Assembly (NCBI GenBank): GCA_965153355.1
Contig: OZ231126.1
Span: 3,100,001 to 3,164,000, forward strand
Origin: Flaccisagitta enflata
Taxonomy: Eukaryota > Chaetognatha > Sagittoidea > Aphragmophora
Length of the DNA: 64,000 bases
Direction of reading: 5' to 3'
The translations under genes and the position numbers were made by a program. The first letter of the stretch is position 1, and the number at the start of each line of letters is the position of its first letter. Below, piece by piece: positions 47,194-58,883 of this stretch. The notes beneath the pieces were generated by a model. That model searched no databases. It was not told the origin of the DNA and worked only from the letters and a program-made list of their open reading frames with translations.

Positions 47194-47215
47194 AGGAAAG
47201 AAAGAAAGAATGAAC
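46945..47215. repeat. (AAAG)n microsatellite, about 270 bp
   Basis: GAAA/AAAG units with a few GATG, GAGA and GACG interruptions. Confidence 0.97.
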
Positions 47216-47308
47216 CGAGAAAAAAAAAAAGAAAAGAAGGCAGGAAGAAACACAGAAAGGAGATGAATGAATAAATGAATGAAACAAATGTATTTGAGAT
47301 GAGAAGGA

Positions 47309-47485
47309 AACAAGGCCGGATACACGGCCAATACCAGTTGCGGACAGGTGGGCAGGGGCGGAAATGCGCGTTTTCACACAATTCGACTCGTGTTCACGGA
47401 TTGACCAACCGACCAACCGACCAACCAACGGACGGACGGACGGACGGACAAAGCCTCTTATAGAGTTGCGTGTCCGCAACTAAAA
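47309..47485 (-). mobile_element. F1 hairpin-ended short element, full length
   Basis: AACAAGGCCGGATACACGGC, GTTGCGGACAGGTGGGCAGG, ACCAACCGACCAACCG, GGACGGACGGACGGAC, CCTCTTATAGA, hairpin GTTGCGTGTCCGCAAC, TAAAA. Confidence 0.85.
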
Positions 47486-47726
47486 CGAAAACAAACAAAT
47501 ACAGAAAGAGACAAACGAGCATGGATTTAGGAGAAGAGCCTTTAGGGCCGTCTTACAATGGCTTGTTGTCAGACTCATTTTTCGAAAGAAAACAATCCCA
47601 ACAGACCAACAGTCACGTGCTCCATTTCAAAATTACACATACAACGACATACATACTCTCTCCGTCCTTCCTTGCGTCCTTTCCCTCCTTCCTTCCTCCA
47701 TTCTTTCTTTCCTTCCTCCCTTTAGA

Positions 47727-47882
47727 AACAAGGGCGGATACACGGCAGGACAGTCGCGGACGGTTTAGCAGGAGCAGTAATGCAAGAACTGCCCGGAATT
47801 CAAGAATGTGACGGACGGACGGACGGACGGACGGACAGACCTACCGACCGACACAGCAAGGTGTAGAGTCCGCGACTAAAAA
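47727..47882 (-). mobile_element. F1 short element with broken hairpin
   Basis: AACAAGGGCGGATACACGGC, GTCGCGGACGGTTTAGCAGG, GGACGGACGGACGGACGG, then GTCCGCGACTAAAAA. The left half of the stem is missing. Confidence 0.7.
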
Positions 47883-48264
47883 CATATTTTACCTGAAGAT
47901 AAAAAAGTCAATGGCAAAAAAGCAGAAATAGTTATCAGGGACGTCGGACTAACATTAGCTGTCGGGGATTTGAAATTGCCCCCCCCCCTCCTAAATTCAT
48001 GCAAACTTAAGTAGAGAAATATTCACGACTCGCCCGTTTAACATTGCTGAGGCTTGCAATTGCTCCGTATTTTTATTTTTTTTTTAGGATACATGATACA
48101 ATTAATGTATTGAGCATTCGTTGTTAAAATCATTGGTCATTGAATTTGTTGCTCAGAGGCCTAAGTCTCATTGTAAATCAACTACAGAACGGTGGAAGCA
48201 ATAAGGGCAGTACAAAGAGGGCCTTCTATATTCTTACTGTTTGAAGGAAGAACCTAAAGCTTTA

Positions 48265-48450
48265 GTTTTTCTGAAAGCTAATGGTCCATGGTATTGAGTG
48301 AACATAAAATTCCACACCAAGTGATTCAAAACAAAACTGACAATTGATTTGAATTCATTTCATATGGCAATAGCTCTGTTGGTAGAGTGCTGTATTTGAG
48401 AGAAACAATTTCTTCTCTTCGTCATGGGTTCAAATCTAGACACCCAACCC
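48265..48450 (+). repeat. Repeat with tRNA-like box A/B (pair with 53945-54110)
   Basis: CTGAAAGCTAATGGTCCATG and CAAGTGATTCAAAACAAAAC match 53950-54030. It holds TAGCTCTGTTGGTAGAGTG (tRNA D-arm-like) and GGGTTCAAATC (T-arm-like), suggesting a tRNA-derived SINE. Confidence 0.5.
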
Positions 48451-48485
48451 CCATTCACACCCCAACCCACCCCCAACACTCAAAC

Positions 48486-48620
48486 ATACATAAAAAGTAT
48501 CGAAAACGCTCGTTTTCCCATTTTTCATCTCGATCACCATGACGGACCGAGGGACCAACAGACGGACGGACAGACGGATGGACAAAGCCTGTTATAGAGT
48601 TGCGTGTCCGCGACTAAAAA
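48486..48620 (-). mobile_element. F1 3' half (hairpin end)
   Basis: GTATCGAAAACGCTCG, GGACGGACAGACGGATGGAC, GTTATAGA, hairpin GTTGCGTGTCCGCGAC, TAAAAA. The GGCCGGATAC end is replaced by the tRNA-like repeat. Confidence 0.65.
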
Positions 48621-48942
48621 CCCTAGTTCATGCTACTTCATTAAGATAGTGCAGAAGGAAATAGCCCTCCATCTGAGGTCCTCATTGCTCCCATCGTACT
48701 GTGCCATGCTTTACCTTTTTATTCACAGGATACCGTAGCGGTAGGTATAGAGAATATGGAGAAGAAATATGTATGTGGTGCCATAATTCAATGGCTGTTA
48801 TTTTGGTCTTGATCTCACCACAATAGTTAGCCCCATATTTTTTTCATTCAGTTAAGGCGCCTTGAAATCAAGATACTCTGCATACACAAGAACAGGGTTA
48901 CCCTGATCGGTTTTGGGTGGGCGTTTGGGCGGGGACGGACAA

Positions 48943-49283
48943 TGGGGGGGTCGGTATCAACCAAGTTTGGAAATGCCAATCGGACATATCATCAGACCAT
49001 GCGCAATCACAAATCAACCTAATAACTAGAAGAAAAAGTTCATGAGACTTTAACTTTTACAGTCCTGCCAACCCTACCTTTTCCATAGTAAAGTATAGGA
49101 GCATCCTCTTACTGTTCCTTCTCCCTGTTCTTTATAATGTAAATAAGGGGTGTGGCATGTCTGTAAATGATATGGTGGGACCCTTTTTTCCTTTCACATG
49201 TGTTTATTTATTGTTATTGTGCACACTTTGGCCATATGTCTGAGTGGCATTTCCAAAGTTTGTTGATACCGACCCCCCCCCAA
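48943..49283. mobile_element. Compact inverted-repeat unit (core of 9552-12772)
   Basis: GGGGGGGTCGGTATCAACC and the complementary GGTTGATACC-type end TTGATACCGACCCCCCCC bound 341 bp. GGAAATGCCAATCGGACATA mirrors TATGTCTGAGTGGCATTTCC. The same blocks occur at 9600-9655 and 12353-12655. Confidence 0.7.
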
Positions 49284-49284
49284 G

Positions 49285-49553
49285 GGACAATGTATATTGC
49301 AAGCTAATCAGGTAACATTATATTGCAACAATATATTGCAAGATAATCAGGTAACAATATATTGCAACAATATATTGCAAGCTAATCAGGTAACAATATA
49401 TTGCAACAATATATTGCAAGCTAATCAGGTTACAAAATATTGCAAAAATATATTGCAAGCTAATCAAGTTACAATAATTTGCAACAAAATATTGCAAGCT
49501 AATCAAGTAACAATATATTGCTACAATATGTTGCAAGCTAACCAGGCAACTTG
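49285..49553. repeat. 39-bp tandem array (about 7 units)
   Basis: Unit AATATATTGCAAGCTAATCA plus GGTAACAATATATTGCAAC; the inner TTGCAATATATTGCAA is itself palindromic. Length is a multiple of three, so both strands read open. Confidence 0.85.
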
Positions 49554-49907
49554 GCAGCGACGCGAATAACGCGCTTTGGTCGCGACTAAGAATTCTAATT
49601 GGGAAAAAAATCGAAAAACGTTTTTCGATTTGAGTTTCGCTTAGGAATTAATTTTTCCATTTTGCGTATGCCTGTTTCAATGACGACTAGGCTCGCCCAA
49701 GGCTGGGGTTGAAATTGGTACAGGGTGAAAGAGGGCAGTTTTTTACACCTTCTGGAAAAAAGCAGGGCACTGTCGGATCAATACTTTAGGCGCTATGAAT
49801 TTTTTAAGTTTTTTTTATTTTCTCACAATTTCTGCATATTTCTCAAAGATCGATATTTTTCATTGATCTCAATTTTTGGCACTACGTAACAACAAAAATC
49901 AGTTCAG

Positions 49908-50440
<533 letters not shown>

Positions 50441-50499
50441 CAAAGAGACAGACCAGCAGGAAAACAAAAAAAAATCAAAGACAAACTGAAACAAAAACC

Positions 50500-50540
50500 T
50501 TACGATTTTTTTCCGGACGGCGAGAGCCGCCATTACTGGT
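50500..50540 (-). mobile_element. Hairpin end, family H (GGCGGC...)
   Basis: The reverse strand reads TTACCAGTAATGGCGGCTCT, CGCCGTCC, an A-run and TCGTAAGG. Same end at 58105-58148; variant at 52742-52776. Confidence 0.5.
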
Positions 50541-50799
50541 AAAGCTTTTCATCATTGCAGATCAGTCTTGCCACTTTGTAGGCCCCAGAAAACTGCTTCA
50601 CGCTTCAAAGACTTTAAATAAGAACAACTTGAATAACTTGACAATCATGGAATCAAAAACAAACTTGACATTCGTCATCCAATCATCAAATCAGCGACCA
50701 CGAGATATTTATGAATACATATTCAATACCTTCTCATACATTAATATTGCAATTACTGTTGATTGATTAGCCCCGAAGGGGTCGATGGCCTATGCTTTG

Positions 50800-51230
50800 T
50801 TCACTATAAATAATGGGGATGTGCTGACTACTTTGCATCTTTTTATTTTGGGTTGACATGGAATGTTTGAGGGAATGGTCTCAATCAGTGGAAAGGATTT
50901 TGATTTTAGGTTGTGGGTTGCATGAACCTTTTACAATGGGAAGATCAGATGGATGTGTGGTCCAAAACAGCACAATCGTCTGGTACTCTTTCTTGTCACT
51001 GGTACTTGTAGCAAACAGGTTAGAATTATTGATTTTTTCCTGGTTGGTTCCTGGTTGGATTGTTGTCTTGAATTATTTCATGATTATGTTGAGATAGACT
51101 TAGTTATCTTGAATACTAAGGATAGTTGTGATGGGTCCGGATTAAACACCAGTGAGAGCTCCAAAGGCTCTCATCCCAAGTAGTAGGGTTGAGTAGTAGT
51201 GTTGTCCAACTTTCATATATCCAGTGTTAT
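50800..51230. repeat. Tandem duplication, copy 1 (about 555-bp period)
   Basis: Shares ATGGAATGTTTGAGGGAATG, GATCAGATGGATGTGTGGTC and CACCAGTGAGAGCTC with 51355-51770. An F3 arm fragment (CCGAAGGGGTCGATGGCC) precedes it. Its open frames differ between the copies because of indels. Confidence 0.8.
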
Positions 51231-51354
51231 GGCATAGAATGCCGGCGATCCCATATGGTTGATTCTCGATTCTTGCCTCTAATGGTATGGTTTTTAACAA
51301 CATTGCCTTTTGATATCTAGATTATCCTGGATAGCTACATCATCATTTGGTTAT

Positions 51355-51770
51355 TTGTTCACTATAAATAATGGGGATAATTGACTACTTTGCATCTTTT
51401 TATTTTGGGTTGACATGGAATGTTTGAGGGAATGGTCTCAATCAGTGGAAAGGATTTTGATTTTAGGTTGTGGGTTGCATGAACCTTTACAATGGGAAGA
51501 TCAGATGGATGTGTGGTCCAAAACAGCACAATCGTCAAGTACTCTTTCATGGAATTGGCAAGCAAAAAAGGTTAGAATTATTGATTTTTTCCTGTTGGTT
51601 CCTGGTTGGATTGTTGTCTTGAATTATTTCATGATTATGTTGAGATAGACCAGTTATCTTGAATACTAAGGATAGTTGTGATGGGTCCGATTAAACACCA
51701 GTGAGAGCTCAAAAGGCTCTCATCCTTAAGTAAGGTAGGGTTGAGTAGTAGTGTTGTCCAACTTTCATAT
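51355..51770. repeat. Tandem duplication, copy 2
   Basis: Differs from copy 1 mostly by single-base losses in homopolymers (CCTTTTAC to CCTTTAC, CCTGGTTGG to CCTGTTGG, GGTCCGGATT to GGTCCGATT). Confidence 0.8.
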
Positions 51771-52275
51771 GGGGGATTTTCTCCTTCTCCTCCTCCTCCT
51801 CCTTTCCTTGCCTCCCCACCCAGACTCCAGGCTCAAATTCCAGCCTGAGCCCAAATCCCAGTCTTGAGGCCTAAAGCCCATCCTTTAGTCCTGAACCAGC
51901 CAAGGCCCAATCCAGCTGCAAGGCCCAGATTCCAGTCTTTAGGCTCAAATCTCAGCCTCCAGGCTAGGATTTGGGCCTGGGCCCAGGATGCCTCTTGAGG
52001 CCCAAATCTCAGCCTCCAGGCTAGGATTTAGCCTTGGGGCAGGATCAGCCTTGAGGCTGGGATTTGGCCCAAGACTGGATTGGCCAAGGCTGGAATTTGG
52101 CTCGAGGCTGGATTTGGGAGGCATGGAGGAGGAGGAGGAGGAGAAAATCCCCCATATGTGTGAAAGCATAGGTCATCGACTCCTTCGGGGCCACTGCCCT
52201 GCTTCCCCTTTAAATTCAAGCCCAAACTACTTAGGCAGGGAACGGGTACCGCTGACCATCTAACGCTTTTGCGAC
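51770..52275. mobile_element. F3 foldback element, nearly full length
   Basis: Left arm remnant TATGGGGGATTTTCTCC; interior GGCCCAAATCCCAGTCTTGA units inverting near 51960; right arm CCATATGTGTGAAAGCATAG, TCATCGACTCCTTCGGGGCC, GGTACCGCTGACCATCTAAC, GCTTTTGCGAC. Confidence 0.75.
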
Positions 52276-52400
52276 TATTTTTTGTCTACAGCTGTTTCCC
52301 TTTAACTTCCCCTGTACCACAATGGTATCAGATCATCTATCATCTATCTTAGGAACGCAAAAAAAGCCAGAAAGAGCAATATATTGAATAATGGACAAGG

Positions 52401-52507
<107 letters not shown>

Positions 52508-52741
52508 CCCTGTTTAAAAAGGTTAGGATTTAGGGTATGAATCTTTTCCCTTGCCTCGTCAAATGATATGCGTTAGCTTAGCCGAGGTGCGAATTCTGGA
52601 AAGTAAACATGAAACAATCACCACATTTTACCAAACTGAGACTCAACCTCCAAATTTCAGATTGGATCATAACAGGAAATTGTTGTAACTATCTTTACCC
52701 TCGAATCAGCGCGAAAAATTCATAAGACAACTCTTTACCAA

Positions 52742-52776
52742 TATAGGCGGCTAATCGCCGTAGGAAAAAAAGTCGT
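52742..52776 (+). mobile_element. Hairpin end, family H variant
   Basis: TAGGCGGCTAATCGCCGTAG, an A-run, then GTCGTAA. Stem GGCG-GCTAAT-CGCC. Confidence 0.45.
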
Positions 52777-52783
52777 AAATGCT

Positions 52784-52784
<1 letters not shown>

Positions 52785-52875
<91 letters not shown>

Positions 52876-52935
52876 GACAGAGAGAGACAGAGAGAGAGAC
52901 AGACAGAGAGAGACAGACAGACAGACAGACAAAGA
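52785..52935. repeat. (GA)n/(GACA)n microsatellite
   Basis: GA to 52865, then GAGACA and GACA units. Confidence 0.97.
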
Positions 52936-52984
52936 AAGAGAGAGACAGAGAGAGGGGAGAAAAAGACACAAAAAACAGAGGGTT

Positions 52985-53140
52985 ACATGTGCGCAGGTGG
53001 ACAAGGGCTTCCAATTTCCATCCACACCCCAACCCCCACACACAAGCATCTAGACCACTTTTTTCCACTCCAATGGACAGACAGACCAACAGACTAATAT
53101 GGACTGACAGACAAAGCCTCATAGAGTCCGGAGTTGAAAT
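52985..53140 (-). mobile_element. F1-like element, decayed
   Basis: TGTGCGCAGGTGGACAAGGG, GGACAGACAGACCAACAG, AAAGCCTCATAGAGTCCGGAG. Confidence 0.45.
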
Positions 53141-53269
53141 GAGAGAGAGACTGTGCCGCCTGGATGCACAATTATCACCTGGGACATTTCAAAGTTCAAA
53201 TAGACTCGATTCCTCGGTTTTTGGGAAACCGCGAAAAATGCGGAAAAATAAAAAAAGATTCAAAAAATC

Positions 53270-53500
53270 ACAGCTCCAAAACTATTGATCGCACAGAATT
53301 CTGCTTGGTGTCATCTGAAAGAGGAGAATTAGCTCTTTCTTGGCTATTAATTTCATGCGTAGTCCCATTCTGCCCCCAAAATGCATCAACTTTCTCAAGC
53401 GCTTCATGAGAAAAAGGGAAATCCAAAAAACTCTGCAGGACACAAAAAGACCGAAGGGACTTCGTCTCTTCGACTTTTTACCAAATAATGACACCAATCT
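53270..53500 (-). repeat. Dispersed repeat, inverted relative of 57330-57510
   Basis: The reverse strand reads GGGAAAAAGAGC-type DNA with CACCAAGCAGAATTCTGTGC and CTCATGAAGCGCTTGAGAAA, matching GGCACCAAGCAGAATTCTCT and CTTATGAGAAAGTTGTGCAT at 57380-57490. Both encode a similar GKKSK-start peptide, perhaps an old TE-derived frame. Confidence 0.45.
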
Positions 53501-53944
53501 GGGGTCTATGGCTCCATTGTTTAAGGAGTAGCGCTCCCATTAAGTTGATTTGAACTACAAAGCTAGTCGAGAATTCTTCGCACACGCTGGTCCCTGGAGT
53601 CCCTTTTTTCGGCATCAATAAGTTTTTTTACATTGCTCACTTTCACTTGAAGTACATTGGGAGAAATAGGGCCAATATAAAGAGGGTTTGAATGAAGACC
53701 CACACACATTGGTTTATGGTTGCGAACACGCAATTCTTTGAGTTGCTTTGTCCGTCCATCAATCCATAGGTTTGTCACGCTCGAGTTCAAAACGCGAATA
53801 ACGCGCATTTATGATGCTTCAATTGTTTTTATCTGTATGTGCTTTTAAGTAAGTGGGAGGGGGCTTGGGGGTGGGTTGGGTTGAGGCTGAGGGTTTAATT
53901 CCGCTGCCCAACCATCCGCAATAATGTCGTGACCCCGCGTCACT

Positions 53945-54110
53945 TGTTCTGAAAGCTGATGGTCCAAAGTTGGGTGTGAATAATTGAATATAAATTCTAC
54001 ATCAAGTGATTCAAATGAAAACTGACAATAACACCCTTTTAATTGCATAGTGGAATGATAGTTTGGTTGGTAGGGCATTGCTATTGAGTTCAATTTCATC
54101 TTCACAGATA
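53945..54110 (+). repeat. tRNA-like repeat, second copy
   Basis: CTGAAAGCTGATGGTCCAAA, CAAGTGATTCAAATGAAAAC and GATAGTTTGGTTGGTAGGGC align with 48265-48450; the box B half is decayed. Confidence 0.45.
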
Positions 54111-54194
54111 AAATCTTTCCGCACATTTTAACATTTATCTCTGGTTATTCTTAACCAATCCTAAAAAATTGGTGACAAAATTAAAGCTCTTTAA

Positions 54195-54400
54195 ATTTGC
54201 AAGCAGTCTGCGCAAACCGCATCTCTGTAACTCAACGCGTTCAAAAGTTATTCAACTTTGAATGAAATATTTAAATTTCTCTTTTGCCATTCCACACAAT
54301 TTTCAAACAATATCACTTCACTTTTTTTTTAATTACTTCTAAACGAATTGAGCTAGACAGATGCGGTTTGCGTAGTCCGCTTGCAAATTCGAAGGGCTTC
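54195..54400. repeat. Inverted repeat (GCAAACCGCATCTCTG)
   Basis: AGTCTGCGCAAACCGCATCT at the left; AGATGCGGTTTGCGTAGTCC at the right; about 100-nt AT-rich spacer. Confidence 0.7.
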
Positions 54401-54962
54401 ATTTATGTCACCTATTTCCCACGATTCGTCTTTTAAGAGCCATCACTCTAAACGTAGAGAAAGAGAGAATCAAGAAAATGGTGTGAACGGGTTGGGACAT
54501 CATCACTCAAGAGTACCTCAAGAACCTCTAGGAATGCCTCCTTGAAAAATTGGTGGCCGTGGTTCAGTCAAGGGATGCACACACTTACAGTGCGATGCAT
54601 AAAAAGAGATACACGCCAAAGATCATGTTAGAGGTACTCAAAATCAACTTTTTTAGGTTTTTTTGAGAGTATTTAAACGAGCCTCAAAAACTGAAGACAT
54701 TGCCACCATGCCCAACGAGTTTGATCAGTTTGTTTAGATTCAATGATAAAACAAAGACAAGGTATCAAAAACAACAATGAAAATTATGACCTTTTTTAGC
54801 TGCTGTCAAGAAAGGAATGTTTTTACTTAATTTAACATAACTCTTAAACGAATTGAGCTACAGATGCCAGATACGACTCAAATGGAAGCTATTTTGAAGG
54901 GCTTTCCATATGTCATGGATTTTTATTAGCTGAAAGTCAATTCAAAGACCCTAGATATGATT

Positions 54963-55282
54963 ACAGGGGTGTATATAATTGAGTCGCTTTTGATTTCCCC
55001 CCCCCTGCCTTTGATTTTCTTCCCCACAACGCGACGCGTTGCGTTTTAAAATCTATGTTTTTCTTCCCCATATAGCTATAAAACTATGTAGTTAAGGCTT
55101 AAATAGTGTTAAATTGTGTTTTACTAACTAGTTTTTATGATTTGGTACTGTCGAAAGTTATATTTTCCCCAAATTTTCTTTTTTTCTCTTTTTTCCCTGT
55201 TTGATTTTCTTCCCCATCTCCAGACACTTTGATTTTCCCCCCCCCCCCTACTGGGGGGGGGAAACTCAATTATATGCATCAG
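54963..55282. mobile_element. MITE family J copy 2
   Basis: ACAGGGGTGTATATAATTGA at the left; inverted CTGATGCATATAATTGAGTT at the right; interior TTTTGATTTTCTTCCCC repeats and G/C homopolymers. Confidence 0.6.
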
Positions 55283-55644
55283 CGATTGCTTTGGCCGATT
55301 CTTAAGATTGGGTTAAAGATCGAGCAAATATCCTCAAACTGCAAAATAGTGTTAAGCTTGACTCGAAATTTTTTTTCTTCTGTTTTTTTTTTTTTTTTAA
55401 GTTGAATTCCATTAATCCCTTTGTAATGCGACCAACGGGAACTTGAGAGGAGCAAACATTTCTCCATGATGACAGTTGCTGTCGATGGTGAGATTAATAC
55501 TCCCTAATCCCCAGCGTTCGCAAAATAAAGTCAAATTACAGACCTTACTATTAAGCTTGATAATGGCCTAGATCAGCCTTTCTTAAGATCTGACTATACT
55601 TGAAACTGTTTATAAACATAAATTCTTAATTTCTACACATCCAG

Positions 55645-55757
55645 TTCGTCTCAACACCGATCCAGACAAGGGAGATTCAACATTATTAAAGAAAATCAGT
55701 ATAAAGAATTCATTGTACGTCATTGGTGATGACAATACTGACGCTGAAGACCTTTAA
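55645..55757 (+). pseudogene. Possible terminal coding exon remnant inside a transposon
   Basis: A pyrimidine-rich acceptor (CTACACATCCAG) is followed by a frame reading RLNTDPDKGDSTLLKKISIK, then NSLYVIGDDNTDAEDL and a stop. Composition looks protein-like, but it is short, another frame is also partly open, and it lies inside the TA-flanked element 54588-56275. It may be a captured or decayed exon. No family recognised. Confidence 0.25.
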
Positions 55758-56339
55758 GACAATGAGCACTACAATTGCAGTGATGATTATCATTTGACTT
55801 CATATAGCAATGTTAGATTAAAGAAAAACCCTTCCTATATTTGAATGCCCTCTGATCTTTTTCCATAAAAAGAGCTTTTTAGCGAACACTGAATAGGGAA
55901 ATCTGCAGATCTCTTGCATGAAAGGCATCGAAGAAGTGTAAATGACAAAGCGCGGTACAGCTGAAATAATTTCATGAATATTTGTGAAACGAAATTAACG
56001 GGAATTGATTAAACCGGCTTTGCTAAAGTCCAATGCAGGCCTGTATGATTAAAGTTAATTTTAAGAGTCATTTGAAGATCATGCATCAATTGCCAACACC
56101 TAATTTTCAATTTATGATACAATCTAGTCAAATTGGCCAAAATGTCTGCGTTTGGTGCCAATTACTTTATTTCTTCCAACTGTATGGATTTCTTATTAAA
56201 AAAAAAATTTTAAGTGATTTTTGGGCACAGATTTCTTGAATATGAAATTTGTATCTTTTTTTATGCATCGCACTGTAATATTGATTGACTTACGATCAAC
56301 TGGTATTCCTTAACTAGTCAATAAACACGCATATTTTTG

Positions 56340-57335
56340 AGATGGAAAGATTTTTTTGTGAAGATAGTAGTAACCATAGCGACAATAAAATAGGCCGCCA
56401 TGTTCAATTTGCTGCTGTGAGTTTAATTTTTGGACTAGATTCATAATTTTTGAGATGGTGATAATATTTTGAGTTTCTGACTTGGCAAAATAATCAGAAT
56501 TTAAAAAAGTTCATTTTTGTGTCTGCAGCATTAATTTTTGTGAACAGTATTTTAATACAAATTGATCAATAACTTTTTACAACTATTTTTTTAAAACTTT
56601 AAGAAAGGACTTTTTTTTCATCATCACTTCTGAATTTTTCAAAGATGAAGAAAGTATTAATAATATTCGACTCAGCAAAAAAATCAGAACTCAAAAAAGT
56701 TAATTTTTGTGGTCACAGTAATGGTTATGAAACAAGGGGGTAAAATCAGTTTTTGATAAGATTTATTTACTAACTTCAATTTTTTACAGTGAGCTCATTT
56801 TTTCAACTAGTCTCACGATGTTTTAGGTGGAAATAGTTCATCCAATTTCCGACTCAATCAGAACTTAAAAAAGTTGATTTTTGCACTACTTTTTGTTGAT
56901 TTTACTGAAAATGTGCAAAATTATCTCTTAAACACCTCTCGTCCCACCTCTTTAATGAAATAATTTTTTGAAACAGGGGCAATTTTCTTCAAGTGTGTGA
57001 TAGTTTTACAATTTATTGACTTGCTGCAAAAATCAGAACTCGAAAAAGTTTATTTTTGTGCCTGTGGCATGAGTTTTTGTAAAACATTACAAAAACCAAG
57101 AAATGTAAAAAAATGTGATTTGGCAGGTCCATATTTGGATACCTTTCACAAAAATTGATGCCACGGGTACATTTGTAAACTTTTTTGAGCTCTGATTTTT
57201 TCTCTAAGTCAGAAATTTAGAGTTCTATTACCACCTAAAAAATTATGAAGCTAGTCAAAAAATTGAAGTCAGGGGAGGGGTTTGTATAGGCGGCCATTTT
57301 TATTGTCGCCATGGTCGGGAAAAAAGTCGAAGTCA
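56340..57335. repeat. Foldback repeat, about 1 kb, with AT-rich units
   Basis: GACAATAAAATAGGCCGCCA (56380) is inverted at 57280-57310, and ACTAGATTCATAATTTTTGA (56440) at 57235-57260. CAGAACTCAAAAAAGTTAAT-type units repeat about five times in between. Confidence 0.6.
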
Positions 57336-57605
57336 GTCTTCGACTTTTTGACATATTCCAGAGAAACAGGGTTTTCATTTTCTTATGAGAAAGTTGTGCA
57401 TCTCATCCGGCTGATTGGGGCCTCCAATGAAATTTATAAGGTAAGTAAATTTGATTATTCTCTTTCATTTGGCACCAAGCAGAATTCTCTACGACAAATA
57501 TTTTTCGCGCTATGATTTTTTAAAGATTTATTTATGAAAAATTCAAATGAAAATTTTTTTGATTTTTTACGATTTTGTGTAGGATCAATAAAAGAGTATA
57601 TTTAT

Positions 57606-58010
57606 GTTTGTTTGAGCATGCAAATACAAGAAAACATGATTATGAGCACAGCTGCTCATCTGTGAGGGTGTTTTTGAGCATTTTAGCTCATTTAGCTCAT
57701 TTAGCTCAGTCTGTTTTTCTGATTTAAAATGCGATAAGTGAATAAATGTTTTGATACATGTTTGAGCTTGCAAATATAAGAAAGCATGTCAGTGAGCAGA
57801 GTTACTCATCTGTGAGGGTGTTTCTGAGTATTCTAGCTCATTTTGCTCATTTAGCTCATTTTTTACTGATTTTTTACTGGATAAATATTTTGATAGGAGC
57901 ATGTATTCACAAGAAAGCATGTCAGTGAGCATAGCTGATTGTCTGGTTGAGTGATTTTGAGCATTTTAGCTCATCTAGCTCATTCAGTCCTATTTTTCTC
58001 TGATATTCAG
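57606..58010. repeat. Tandem repeat of about 140 bp (3 units) with GCTCATTTA runs
   Basis: Each unit has GAGCATGCAAATACAAGAAA, GAGCATAGCTG-like and AGCTCATTTAGCTCATTTAG blocks. Confidence 0.75.
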
Positions 58011-58104
58011 TGCAATCAATACATACAATTGCTCTTGATTTAATCTAATAGAAAAAAAGATTTGCAATGACTAAAGACAAAAGCTTGGTGAAAAGTGACT
58101 AATG

Positions 58105-58148
58105 CTTACGACTTTTTTCCTCACGGCGACAGCCGCCATTACTGGTAA
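58105..58148 (-). mobile_element. Hairpin end, family H
   Basis: The reverse strand reads TTACCAGTAATGGCGGCTGT, CGCCGTGAGG, an A-run and GTCGTAAG; stem GGCG...CGCC. Confidence 0.5.
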
Positions 58149-58151
58149 TTA

Positions 58152-58711
58152 ACAGTGTGAGCAAAAAACTTTGTACTTCTCATCAAATCCAAAGAGAAGA
58201 CACCAAGAACTGAAGATATTCTCTCAAACTAATGTTCAAAATTAAAAATCAGGAAATTCTTAATACTTTAGATGAGAAAAAAGGAGGTATGGGAGACAGC
58301 AGAATACTTTTAAGACAAACAGAGACAAAAGTAGAAGGTTACAATGATTTTTTTTTTGATTAGTCCTTTATCTCTTGTCAAAATTTGATAAATGTATCAT
58401 TTTTGATTGACTGAAACCCCCTTCTAATTGACCTTACCAACTCCCTTTGATGCATTTCTCCTAAAACAGTCCATGTAGGGGCCAAAAAGTTGCCAAAACC
58501 TTTTTCTTTGAATAAACACAGCTCAGCAAATAATGTCATGTCAGAATCTGTTTGTTTTTCTTTGATACATGTCATGGCCATGTATGGAAACTGAATCAGC
58601 TGCTCTTGATTTCTACCTTTGATATGACCAACTAAGATACTCTGGTTTAAATTTTATCCCCTAAATCTCATCAAGCTAAAGACCTAGTACCAAATTTTTT
58701 GCTCACCCTGT
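58152..58711. mobile_element. TA-flanked MITE (ACAGTGTGAGCAAAAAA ends)
   Basis: ACAGTGTGAGCAAAAAACTT and the complementary AAATTTTTTGCTCACCCTGT with TA on both sides (58150-58151, 58712-58713). Ends resemble 39218-39541. A 67-codon minus frame inside is not recognised. Confidence 0.72.
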
Positions 58712-58883
58712 TATGAAGTTATACTTACTCAAAGCCTATCTGCTTTCAGAAAAAAAAACATAGAGTTAATTTCATTTTTCTATCGACGTTATATCAATTA
58801 TTTTCGATTTTCGCTAATGTGTTAGTCAACCGCGGCACAAGATATGAAACCTGTTCGGAGGCGTCCCTCGATGAGGAAGGGCG

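Larger units (their letters stand above)
54588..56275. mobile_element. TA-flanked 1.7-kb Tc1/mariner-like element
   Basis: CAGTGCGATGCATAAAAAGA and the complementary TTATGCATCGCACTG are flanked by TA (54586-54587, 56276-56277). The size suits an autonomous element, but no transposase frame survives. MITE J (54963-55282) is nested inside. Confidence 0.75.

Noticed and set aside
46647-47479. Long Phe-Leu-Ser minus-strand frames
   Set aside because: Opposite-strand reading of (AAAG)n and an F1 transposon.
48365-48445. Functional tRNA gene
   Set aside because: Box A and box B are present but the acceptor and anticodon stems do not pair; a SINE or relic is more likely.
50858-51183. Candidate gene fragment (GRSDGCVVQNSTIVWYS) in the duplicated segment
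   Set aside because: Reading frames differ between the two copies because of indels, and no family is recognised; kept only as a tandem duplication.
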